DNA from: Labia minor
Lineage: Eukaryota > Arthropoda > Insecta > Dermaptera > Spongiphoridae
DNA: 64,000 bases
Direction of reading: 5' to 3'
Assembly: GCA_963082975.1 (NCBI GenBank)
Contig: OY720347.1
Span: 15,668,225-15,732,224, forward strand
In this document: one piece after another, positions 38,601 to 46,149 of the stretch
Position numbering within the stretch: the first letter of the stretch is position 1
Layout: every line of letters starts with the position of its first letter
Notes under the pieces: model-generated
Seen by the model: the letters and a program-made list of their open reading frames with translations, nothing else
Told to the model about the DNA's origin: nothing
The model's database searches: none
Made by a program: the position numbers and the translations under genes

Positions 38601-41175
38601 GGGATAGGAAATAAATAAAACCTTGGAAATGATAGAAATATATATATATAATAGGATGACTTTTCGTCATAACAAAAGATTAGTTATAGAAAATGATGCA
38701 ATTTCCTTTTCATTTATGCTAATTATTAATTATTTGTTATAATTTTATTATTCAAATTTTAAAGATTAAAATTTAAATTTAAGCTCTTCAATATAAGATT
38801 GACCTTTACAAAAAGAAATATTAAAAATAAATCTGATCAAAATTTGGATGAATTAGTAGAAGAATTAATGAAATTATTTAAACTGGATTTATATAAATAA
38901 ATAAATACTTATGTAACAAATAAAAATTAATTAAAATCATAATTATATTTAATTGGGAATTAAATACTTTTTTTATATTTAATATGAATTTAAGAAAAGA
39001 ATTTATTTTAATAGTTCATGAATTGAAAAAAGAAATACTGGAAATATTTATGTTTTTTAATGATTCTTTTGGAAAAATGTCAAAATGAAAAAAATATTAA
39101 TTACTTATATGTTTGTTAATTATATTAATTGAGTAAAATCCAAATGTATTAATTAGTAAAAACATTTATCTAAATAATTAATATTGAATAATTGACTTGA
39201 TTCTATTGCTTTAATTGTAACGGTTTTAGCGTGTGAACGGATCTTGATTCACTATATTTTAATGAATTTTTTCAATAAGAATATATAAATAAATAAATAA
39301 ATAAATAAACGTCCAGGTCAGTTTGAATGAAAAGAAAACGAGTTGAAAATCAAGATATTTATCTAAGCGCTTGATATGAATGTAAAAGATGCATACGGTC
39401 TCGGATTTGCTTTCCTGTCGACTTAAATTGAAAAGAGAAAGGCCTGGGAATGAAGCAGCCACTTGTTTTAATAAAATACAATACAGCCGATGTTGGGTTT
39501 GTCTTATCAATAACATAACATTATCTTTCTGAGACACTTTCATCGCCATTCTTGAATTTATCCCTCACGCTTTTCTTCTCTTAAATGATAAACTATCCGA
39601 CAGTGGACAAAAGAGTGCGTTCACACCGGAAATAAAATTTGTGAATTTAGAAAAATAAATAGACAAATAAATTTATTTAAATGTTATATTTAATAATGGA
39701 AGCTCTTTCTTTTTTTTCATTTAATCTAATTACAGATGTGGTCAAATAATTCTTATTGCTCCGGCGGTGAGGGAGAGGGGGGGGGGGGCGGAGAGAGATG
39801 TCATTGTGTTATTTGAATTGAAAAATAAATTTCTAAATTTTAATAAAAACTATAAAAATTGGTAAGAATTTATCCGCGTGTAAAAATTTAAAAAAAAAAC
39901 CTTAAATAAATTATCCATTTAATAATATTTTTTTTTTAAAGAAAAAGGACCTGTGGAATTTGAGTAGGGTAGAAGAACACATAAATAGTAATGTATTATA
40001 CTAATTTACAATAAGTTATAAATAAAATAATGAAATTGAAGAGAAAATAAATTTATTTTTTTAATATATTTAATATTTTTAACATTATTGATACGAGGGC
40101 AGGTCAATAAGTCCGTGACTTGAATTTCGTCTCTTAAATCAAATGCCAACACTGCTCCTGACAGTAGTCAACTACCAGATATCTCCTGTCGCCATTTGAA
40201 CCAGCTGGGTCTTTTAGTTTTTGTTTTACATTCATTAATAGCATACTACCTCGTGATTTGAGAAGAAAATGGAAAAAAATGAATTTCCATAAAAATCCAT
40301 GATTTGGAATACGAATTGCTCCCTCATCCGCTCTATTCTTCGGATTTAGTCCCGAGTGACTATTTCTTGTTTTTCAGTTTTGGAAAGAATGGCTTGCCAG
40401 AAAGAGATTTGACTCCAACGATGAAATCATCCCACAAACAAATACCTATTTTGATATCTTCGACAAATCTTTTTTTTGGAAGAGATACAAAAATTGCTGA
40501 AACTTTGGACGAAGGGTATAGAGCTCAAAGGAGACTACGTTGAAAAATAATATAATTTTTTATTGAAAAACCTGTGTTTCATTTAAAAAGTCACTAACTT
40601 ATTGACCTGTCCTCATAGTTAAATCTATTAATTGATTATGATTTATAATTGCTGAATTAAATTAAAAAACTTTCATATTTGTTTTATTATAATAGATGAA
40701 TAATAAATAAATAGAAAATATTTATAAAAAAAAATTTATAAAGCGTGAGGATTTGAAAAATCTTTCATAACAAGTTGGAGTATCTATCTACTGAGAAAAT
40801 CTCATCCATCACAAGCAATCTACGTATTTTAACGAAACTTTTAATTAAGAGTTGTGATTGCTACATTCCATCTTCTAAATATTCAATATCATTTTCATAT
40901 TCTTAAAATCATTCAAAACATTGCTATAATCTTCATTATTAAAGAATGTATTATGTATATAAAATATAATTTGTAATCATTATTTTAGAATGTAATAATA
41001 ATGATAAAATAATTTAAGCAGATTAAATGTTAAGTAATCTTTTAAGTTTTTAGTTCCATCATTAGGATTAATATAATAGTACTTACATATTGGCATGCTC
41101 AAGGTCCCAATGACTGATATCAAGACACCTTATCGACCCCAAGGTCAATAAAATTGTCAGAAAAATTAAACGCAT
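20640..41175 (-). CDS. Gene 2: somatomedin-B domain, methuselah/adhesion-type seven-transmembrane receptor, 11 coding exons
   Basis: Hand-built spliced model. Exons: 41087-41175, 30518-30880, 30109-30388, 27773-27905, 27263-27295, 25341-25559, 23927-24146, 22689-22848, 22236-22547, 21912-22138, 20640-20985. The CDS is 2382 nt (793 aa) with every junction GT-AG and in phase. Residues 1-17 form a signal peptide. A somatomedin-B domain starts near residue 32, with the signature CMCDPTCTNYGDCCLD. Residues 150-445 are a Cys-rich ectodomain with two Cys-Ala-Ile-Cys-Asn motifs (AFCAICNGE, NPHCAICNN). Seven membrane helices follow: TM1-2 in exon 8, TM3-4 plus the class-B Cys-Trp of loop 2 in exon 9, TM5-6 in exon 10 with GLTWSIG, and TM7 in exon 11 with LNTLQGLFIF. 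The tail is about 95 residues, Ser/His-rich. The class-B/methuselah-like call is strong; ligand and pathway are unknown. No GPS cleavage motif (His-Leu-Ser/Thr) was seen. Confidence 0.85.
21912..22848 (-). CDS. Gene 2 membrane-core exons 8-10 (TM1-TM6)
   Basis: Exons 22689-22848, 22236-22547 and 21912-22138 are separated by introns of only about 97-141 bp. They carry six hydrophobic helices: TM1 VTITGLGVSIIFLILHLIAF; TM2 ending in FIAGQ; TM3 within FTQYAFLSAFSWMLILAF; TM4 FLVYSLFAWFSPLVFVIAAL; TM5 FFGVPIIIVMVLNIIFFTT; TM6 LGLVMGLTWSIGLIAGYV. The Trp-Arg-Ser after TM3 and Gly-Leu-Thr-Trp in TM6 are class-B/methuselah hallmarks. Confidence 0.85.
23323..23628 (+). mobile_element. tRNA-derived SINE, copy 1
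   Basis: The head has a pol III A box (CTAGCGTCGCTG, about 23343) and a B box (GGTTCAAGACC, 23376-23386) at tRNA-like spacing. A body of about 190 bp and a T-rich tail follow. It is flanked by a perfect 12-bp duplication TTTATTAAAAGA at 23311-23322 and 23629-23640. A second copy is at 45888-46149. It lies in the intron between exons 7 and 8 of gene 2. Confidence 0.85.
24965..25310 (+). repeat. Dispersed repeat A, copy 3 (internally deleted)
   Basis: Has both family ends (CTGGAGTGTCTCCACTAAAC at left, TCTCTGGCGAGATAGTA at right) but lacks the middle. Lies between exons 6 and 7 of gene 2, ending about 30 bp before the exon 6 donor. Confidence 0.7.
25694..25986. mobile_element. hAT-type miniature element, 293 bp
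   Basis: Ends TAGTAGTTCTCAACC and the reverse of GGTTGAGAATCACTA, flanked on both sides by the identical 8-mer GTATAAAC (25686-25693 and 25987-25994). Interior rich in CGCCCCC motifs. No transposase. Confidence 0.85.
26289..26766. repeat. Direct and inverted repeat cluster
   Basis: A segment of about 75 bp (from GATTTGAAAAGAGTGACATC) occurs at 26289-26364 and 26693-26766 in the same orientation. Its last 30 bp is also inverted at 26371-26404, making a tight palindrome beside the first copy. Intron of gene 2. Confidence 0.6.
28491..28784. mobile_element. hAT-type miniature element, 294 bp
   Basis: Ends CAGGGATGGGCAACC and CAGGAGTGGGCAACC (inverted), flanked by the identical 8-mer ACCTATCA at 28483-28490 and 28785-28792. 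A half copy of the same family is at 33144. Confidence 0.85.
29743..29993. repeat. Repeat with three GTCAACTACTGG-like units
   Basis: GTGTCAATTACTGGC, GTCAACTACTGGATC, GTGTCAACTACTGATG and GTGTCAACTACTGGTA recur over 250 bp. The same motif forms the ends of the MITE at 58069-58280, so this is likely a related, rearranged element in the intron between exons 3 and 4 of gene 2. Confidence 0.5.
30518..30880 (-). CDS. Gene 2 exon 2, somatomedin-B domain
   Basis: It encodes residues 31-150. Cysteines at about 32, 38, 59, 61, 65, 71 and 72 are spaced as in somatomedin-B domains, including the diagnostic C-x-C-D-x3-C-x3-G-D-C-C-x-D run. The part after the domain is acidic and Thr/Asn-rich. It ends TAC AG before a GTAATT donor, and the next exon restores an Arg codon. 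Somatomedin-B domains usually mediate protein-protein contacts outside the cell. Confidence 0.8.
30995..31640 (+). mobile_element. Non-LTR retrotransposon, 3' portion
   Basis: Plus-strand sequence for the end of a reverse-transcriptase protein: the region downstream of the catalytic site through ARMREDRMAKKYICRETEWE and the terminal Val-Val-Ala-Ala-Ala-Lys-Asn-Phe. Frame breaks and stops are present. It aligns with 52916-53330 over its first part. In the large first intron of gene 2. Confidence 0.75.
31887..32163. mobile_element. hAT-type miniature element, 277 bp
   Basis: Ends CACTGGTTCCCAAAC and CAGTGATTCCCAAAG (inverted), flanked by the identical 8-mer ATATAGAT at 31879-31886 and 32164-32171. 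Interior has AGCGCCCCC motifs. Confidence 0.85.
32403..32765 (-). mobile_element. Internally deleted non-LTR element joining endonuclease start and 3' end
   Basis: A single open frame of 113 codons (32419-32760) holds the beginning of an APE-type endonuclease (LKLGTWNVLISLYKLRAFQN) fused, after the Asp-Leu-Asp-Ile segment, to the C-terminal part of the reverse-transcriptase protein (RRRVRWVDNVERGVREMREG). Everything between, including the RT domain, is missing. Keeping both ends while losing the middle is typical of non-autonomous derivatives. Confidence 0.75.
33144..33210 (+). mobile_element. Truncated hAT-type miniature, left half
   Basis: CAGGAATGGGCAACC and the next 50 bp match the left half of 28491-28784. 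No matching right end follows. Confidence 0.6.
34026..34678. mobile_element. Long-TIR mariner-type MITE with nested insertion
   Basis: Inverted ends of about 80 bp (ACAGGGTTATCATAAAAGAA) match the element end at 583. The left part keeps the 3' end of the transposase gene seen at 20-110. Inside, at about 34331-34530, is a second inverted-end element (GTCAAACTCGCGGCCCGC against GAGTTTGACAATCC). No open transposase. Confidence 0.7.
35858..36360. repeat. Foldback repeat of about 500 bp
   Basis: Outer segments (AATTATTCAGATTTTGACCC at left, reverse of CTGAATAATT at right) share TTTGGATAAAACTTTA, AATTCCAAATAAAC and CTAGTTTACGAGA in inverted order over more than 120 bp with mismatches. An inner inverted pair (CCAAATCAAACTTATAAAAA-type) follows. 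Likely an old non-autonomous DNA element in the first intron of gene 2. Confidence 0.6.
37745..38345 (+). repeat. Dispersed repeat A, copy 4 (nearly full length)
   Basis: The most complete plus-strand copy, about 600 bp, from GAAGTGTCTCCACTTGTCTA to TCTCTGGCGAGATAGTAG. It has the Leu-free AT core, the TTTGGCTCTTTGTTGATGAC segment and the terminal GACATTTTTCTCAATCTTAG part. No ORF and no recognised class. Confidence 0.7.
39300..39640. other. GC-richer low-copy patch in first intron of gene 2
   Basis: About 340 bp with balanced base composition, unlike its surroundings, and no similarity to any repeat in the window. No convincing ORF or splice-site pair. A conserved noncoding or regulatory segment is possible. 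Confidence 0.3.
40094..40615 (+). mobile_element. Internally deleted mariner element, 522 bp
   Basis: Inverted ends CGAGGGCAGGTCAATAAGTC and TGAGGACAGGTCAATAAGTT, flanked by TA. The ORF at 40304-40543 keeps only the C-terminal part of a mariner transposase, including HPLYSSDLVPSDYFLF (the third catalytic Asp region). The N-terminus and first two catalytic Asp residues are gone. It lies about 470 bp downstream of the start exon of gene 2, in intron 1. Confidence 0.8.
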
Positions 41176-41223
41176 GGCTACTTTCCCTTTATACTATCAT
41201 CTTCATAGATTTTCATTGGCATT
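41087..41223 (-). CDS. Gene 2 start exon: 5' untranslated part plus signal peptide
   Basis: The coding part is 41087-41175 (MRLIFLTILLTLGSIRC and on), ending in a GTAAGT donor. The 5' side has a polypyrimidine tract and TTTTCAG ending at 41224, so this exon is probably internal and spliced to an upstream noncoding exon at a higher coordinate. The junction with the next exon 10.2 kb away rebuilds an Ile codon and runs straight into the somatomedin-B cysteines. Confidence 0.75.
41178..41222 (-). promoter_or_regulatory. Upstream ORF of gene 2
   Basis: ATG at 41220-41222 opens 14 codons (MPMKIYEDDSIKGK) and stops with TAG two bases before the receptor ATG. If this leader is in the mature mRNA, the uORF would be expected to damp translation or force reinitiation. 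Only the arrangement is seen; the effect is inferred. Confidence 0.5.
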
Positions 41224-41772
41224 CTGAAAAGAGAGAAAATATTTTATTAATAAGAATTAATCAGTAACGGATATTAAAATGAAATAAAATAATTAGACAT
41301 ACTTGAACCTTTATAATTAAAATTAAATTTTATATATAATTCTAACTAATTAATTTCTTTTCCAAATACCAAACATAATTAACAAGATTTTAATCTCAAC
41401 ATTTCGGTGCCCATTTTTTCACCATGTTCATGAGAGTTATTGGAATAGAATTTTGGATCTTGGTTTGTTTGGCCAAAAGTTATAGCTGGTGTTTTATATT
41501 GAATGAATAGCTAATGAATGATTTACTATGTTTTTGAGTCTGAAAGTATCCACAGCACAGCTAGTCATATATAATGGATAGTCATAGGAAAGAAAAAGTT
41601 ATTTAAGTCAAATTTGTCTAAATTACCTCTTTTTTAATTATCGACTCTTACATAATTCTTGAAATTCCTCATCAAAAAGTAATTTTCAGTTAATTAAAAT
41701 AAAACACTATCAGTGTTTATTCATTTATTTTATAATTTCAAACATCTATTAAAGTATAATAATACTTAAATA

Positions 41773-42672
41773 GACGGTGTGGACAATAACCAAGGTGCTG
41801 TAACTCCTTTTCACGGCGCTACACCTAAGATATCAAAACATAATTAAATAGGTATACGAACCCTCGATAACCAAAAAAAATTCAGTTTTCTAGTGTTGAT
41901 ACTTTTTCAGAAATCCAATTTTTTTCAGATCAAATTTTTCTACCTTGTCACAAAGAAACCATGAATTCTACACTCCAAATTCGCGCAAACATCAAATTCT
42001 GTTTCAAGCTTGGAAAAACAGCCACAGAAACATTGTGTGTTACCAGTACGGACCGCTCACAAAGCGGCAAAGTGCCGAGTGGCTTGGCCCCGAAGAGAAG
42101 CAACGCAAAAAGTCCAGCTTCAAAAGAGTCGAGTGAAGACCCTTTTGGCAGTTTTTTTTATGCTAAAGGCATCATTCATCAAGAATTCACTCCCCAAGAG
42201 CAAACGGTCAATGGAGAATACTATTTGAAGGTGTTGGATCGTTTGCTGAAGAGAAACGCTCGAATTCGCCCTGAGTATCGCGAGCAAGGCTCATGTAGGC
42301 TATTGCTCGACAACGCTCCTGCGCACAAATGCCTAATTGTGACCGAGTTTTTGGCGAAAAAAGGCGTTGTTCTTATCGTCCATCCTCCCTATTCCCCTGA
42401 TCTAGCCCCATCAGACTTTTGTCTATTCATTAAACTAAAAATGGCCATGAAGGGAGAGCATTTTTCATCGGTGGAAGAAATCCAGAATTATGTAACTGCG
42501 GCCCTAAAGGGGGTCCCAAAGAATGACTTCTAATTATGCTTCAATTCATTTTACAAAAGACTTGAAAAATGTATCAATGAGGAAGGGATGTATTTTGAAT
42601 AAACTGAAATAAAATTTATAAATTTGTAACCCGTTTTGTTTTTATGGAACCTTAGTTATTGTCCACACCGTG
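41773..42672 (+). mobile_element. Inactivated mariner transposon, 900 bp
   Basis: Ends share ACGGTGTGGACAATAAC, flanked by TA. The ORF at 41961-42533 begins like a mariner transposase (LQIRANIKFCFKLGKTATET), then lacks a central block including the first catalytic Asp, and resumes with LLLDNAPAHK and HPPYSPDLAPSDFCLF, which hold the second and third catalytic Asp. A TAA after Lys-Asn-Asp-Phe interrupts the frame, which continues as FYKRLEKCINEEGMYF to the natural stop at about 42602. Confidence 0.85.
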
Positions 42673-42879
42673 TATATTAAAACTATCTTACAGGTAATGA
42701 AAGATATCTTAATAATTATTTAATAATAAATTATTATATAAATAAGTAATAACCATAAATAATTTGAGTCGAGATCAAATTGACCCCGAATAGTATATAT
42801 TGAGCACATTGACGACTATCATAAAATAAGTGTTATTCTCGGTTGAAAAATCAATCTATCTTTTTATGTGAAAAGAAGT

Positions 42880-43198
42880 AAGAAAGAGGATGGGTGTCAA
42901 TGGCCTCCACAGAGTTTCTCACCAGGTATAAGCAATGATGAATTGGTGAAATAAGAAGTAAGGGAACGCATATTTGGAGGAAAAAAGTTCTATTTTCAAC
43001 AAACGATTTTTTTCTATATAAGCTTTTATTTTTTCTTATTCTTACTATACAAAATATTAACGAACACAAATAAAGAAATTGTAACAGTAGATTTAAGTGA
43101 GAGTCGGGACATGAAAAAGTACTGGAACGCGTTCCGGTTCTGATAAAAGGTAAGGGAACGTCGTTCCCCCCGCGTTCCTCTCTCAATACACCACTGGG
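42880..43198. repeat. Dispersed repeat B with TGTATTG ends
   Basis: The right end reads CTCTCAATACACCACTGG, inverse of a CAGTGGTGTATTGAG-type hAT end, and AAGTAAGGGAACGCATA is shared with 53740-53800. The interior repeats GGAACG motifs. Left border uncertain. Confidence 0.5.
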
Positions 43199-43467
43199 TA
43201 TAAGTAAATTAAGTTTTGATAAATTACTTACTAAAACTAATTAACTATTTGCTTAGTCAATTTATTATTAATTTATTATCATTTTAAATTAAAATAAAAT
43301 ATTAATTAATATTTTAGTTTTTTTTTTAGAAAAATAACAATTTTAGTCTTTTTGATTAAATTTTTCAAAAACTTAGAATCATTAGTTTTCTAAATTTAAA
43401 ATTATGATTATTATGAATAATGATAAAGATGTTTAGAGGTTACACCAATTAATTTTTTATTATTTTT

Positions 43468-44005
43468 ACTATCTCGTCAGATGTGTGTATGTGTGTGTGT
43501 GTGTGTGTGTATGTGTGTATGTATGACACCAAGATTACGCCAAAACGGTTTGAGCTAGAATGATAAAATTTGGTACATGGGCATTATTCAAAATTCATAG
43601 TTTTCTATCAACTTTTGAGAAATGTAGCTCAACCGGAAGAGGGCCATTACCTACAACGTGTTTTGATTTTTTTTCCCTCTAAACTCAAAAGTGACCGTAA
43701 AAATAAAGATATATGTTGAATAGTTATTCACGTGATTAAAAATTGTATAAAACTGCTATAAATAGAATTTCAACTTGATTGAATAGCTGAAAGTACCAGA
43801 ATTAATTTTTTAACACTGCAAATCTCACGCGCAAACACGTGACGTGGTGCCATCAACAAAAAGCCAAACATGCACTGGTTTAATAAATATTATTAATTAA
43901 TTTTAATTTATAATTTATAATTAATTAAATTTAATTTAAATATAATATATAATGTTATTTAATCCAATTCAAATTACAAGACAGTCGAGTGGGGACATTC
44001 CAGCT
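43468..44005 (-). repeat. Dispersed repeat A, copy 5 (reverse, nearly complete), with GT microsatellite
   Basis: Runs from TACTATCTCGTCAGATGTGT to ACAGTCGAGTGGGGACATTC in reverse orientation. A TG/GT tract of about 30 bp at 43480-43520 lies near the family right end, where other copies have ACACACATACA. Confidence 0.7.
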
Positions 44006-44229
44006 AATTTTTTTATAATATTATATAATTATAAAATAATAATATACCTTTGTCGTTAATATTTGAAAAATATTTTTTAATGTGAAGTATTGTATATATT
44101 GCTTAAATTTATAATAATGTCCGTTGGATGATAACCTTGGAATTTCACAATGCATGACGCTTTATTATTTAAAATAAGTATGTATTCACCTACAAAAGTT
44201 ATTTTGGTATCTCCTACATATTAGTAACG

Positions 44230-44445
44230 TTATGTGTATCATGTGGTTAGATAGAAAATGGATGGGCGGTGGGTGGATGGCCTATTTCTCCAATTCTCCT
44301 CTCCTTGAGGATGCTTCCCTGCTAACCTGATTCTGGAACGTGATTCGAGTGAAAGCTGCCTGACCACCGCTGCTCATCGAGACGTTTCCTTCAGCCGTAA
44401 CCCCCCCCCCCCTCGTTGCCCTCCTAGGAGAAAGACTGAACCTTC
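44230..44445. promoter_or_regulatory. GC-rich patch, candidate upstream exon or promoter
   Basis: A sharply GC-richer block in an AT-rich desert about 3 kb upstream (minus strand) of the gene 2 start exon. On the minus strand it has a TCAGTC initiator-like hexamer (44434-44439) and a CAGAATCAG-GTTAGC donor-like site. Gene 2 needs a noncoding first exon further right, so this is a candidate; the link is inference only. Confidence 0.25.
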
Positions 44446-44755
44446 ATTACCAAGTGGATTATCATTATTATCAGCACATCCAATTCGATTCCGATTTGTT
44501 AAGTGACATCTTAATGATTGCTTTCAAAACTTTTTTTTTTACATTTTTTCTATGTTAATATTATATTTGATTGGAAATTAAATATTAAAATCTTTTCATT
44601 TATATTGAATTATAAATTTAAATTTAAGTAATGTCAGATTATACATTTCAGTTCTACTTACAAAATGTATTTTATATTTATATTTTATACTAGTTTTACT
44701 GATAATCTAAAACCAACTATAATAAACTATATTTATAACTATATCAATATTGACC

Positions 44756-44786
<31 letters not shown>

Positions 44787-45887
44787 TATAGTTAGTTACA
44801 TAGCTTAAAAACTACAATAAGTACAATTAATAATAATAAATAAAATAAATGATTCCAAATTTTTATAATTTATAAAAATATTCTAATATTCTTAAATTTT
44901 TAATATTTTTAATTAAATTTTAATTAAATCCTTTATTGATTTAAAAAAAAAATTGGAAATTTTTAATAAACATCAATTAATTCTTTTTATTTCTTTATTT
45001 AAATTTTATTAATAATTTTGAAAAATTTAAATTAAATATTTTTTTATTAAATTTGTTAATTCGTAGATCATTTTAAAAAAGAGGATTATTAAAAAAAAAA
45101 CTTTTCAATTTTTTTTTTTTAAATGTGCATTTTGATAAAAATGAAGCCAGCAGTTTTATTAAGAATGCATAATAAATTTATATTAATTTTAGAAAGAAAA
45201 AAATAAATAAATTTGTTTGTATTAAGTACCTATGTATGTAGATACATTAAAAGCATTATAAAATGATGATTATCTATGAAAGATCCTTAAGTATACAATA
45301 AAATAGAAATGTGGCGTAAAATGAATTCGTTGTGGATTGTCTAAGCATGAAAACGAACACGTCAACCAAATGATGAACATAAGATAAGATTATTCACACT
45401 GTCATAATTGAAATTTACATTTTATATATCTTCCAATTCTTGAAAAAATATTTAATTTTTATTTAAAAGATATATTAATTTTTTTATAAAAACTTATTAA
45501 TATAAAATCCAGAAATATTGATCCAATACTCTCCTATGCTAAATATTACTAGAAACTCTACATCATTTTTTTGTGTCATTGAATTTAATTCCCTAAAAGT
45601 GTAGTATATCTTCTACATTCTATATTTATATAAATGAATAGCCACTTCCCTGAGAATTTGAAAAATTATCCATATCAGTCAATTGATGAAAAATATTTTC
45701 AAGTTTTTCAATTTAATCAGGTTGATCATTATCCAATGTTAGATGCACATTTTGAGATGAATAGATTTCAGTGACGGCCTCGGGAGGTCCATTAAAATCA
45801 GCTGATAAATGTACAACATTGTGGTTATTATACAATACCAATCATTTTTATTTATAATCTACTTTTTAGATGCATAAAACATTTAGA
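44446..45887. other. Gene-free AT-rich stretch
   Basis: Contains an AT dinucleotide tract at about 44758-44783 and otherwise no recognised coding, RNA or transposon sequence. Confidence 0.5.
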
Positions 45888-46149
45888 ATAAGGCACAACA
45901 GGGTGGGAGGTAGCGTAGCTAACTCACATTCTTGTGGTCCCGAGTTCAAGTACCGGGTTTGGCAAGAGAATCTATTGGACGGAGTCAACCCAGCCTTCAG
46001 GATCAACATTGGGAAGCTACTTGATAAAAAGTAGTGGCTCCGATCAAGAAAATCAAGGTAAAGGTACTTCTGATCTAGGACTACTGATGATATAACCGAC
46101 TTGATAGGCGTTGTCTTTGCGAAGAATGTTCAAAAGTTGAGGTTTTTTT
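45888..46149 (+). mobile_element. tRNA-derived SINE, copy 2
   Basis: Same family as 23323-23628, with the A box TAGCGTAGCTAAC (45911-45923) and B box GAGTTCAAGTACC (about 45942). The body segment GATATAACCGACTTGATAGG and the T-rich tail are shared. Several short deletions relative to copy 1. A clear target duplication was not resolved (CATTTAG occurs on both sides). Confidence 0.8.

Noticed and set aside
39259-39549. Minus-strand ORF of 96 codons in the first intron of gene 2
   Set aside because: No recognisable domain; the end runs into an AAAT tandem repeat, and no matching splice sites continue it.
42851-43186. Minus-strand ORF of 111 codons
   Set aside because: It overlaps dispersed repeat B, which recurs at 53.7 kb without the ORF.
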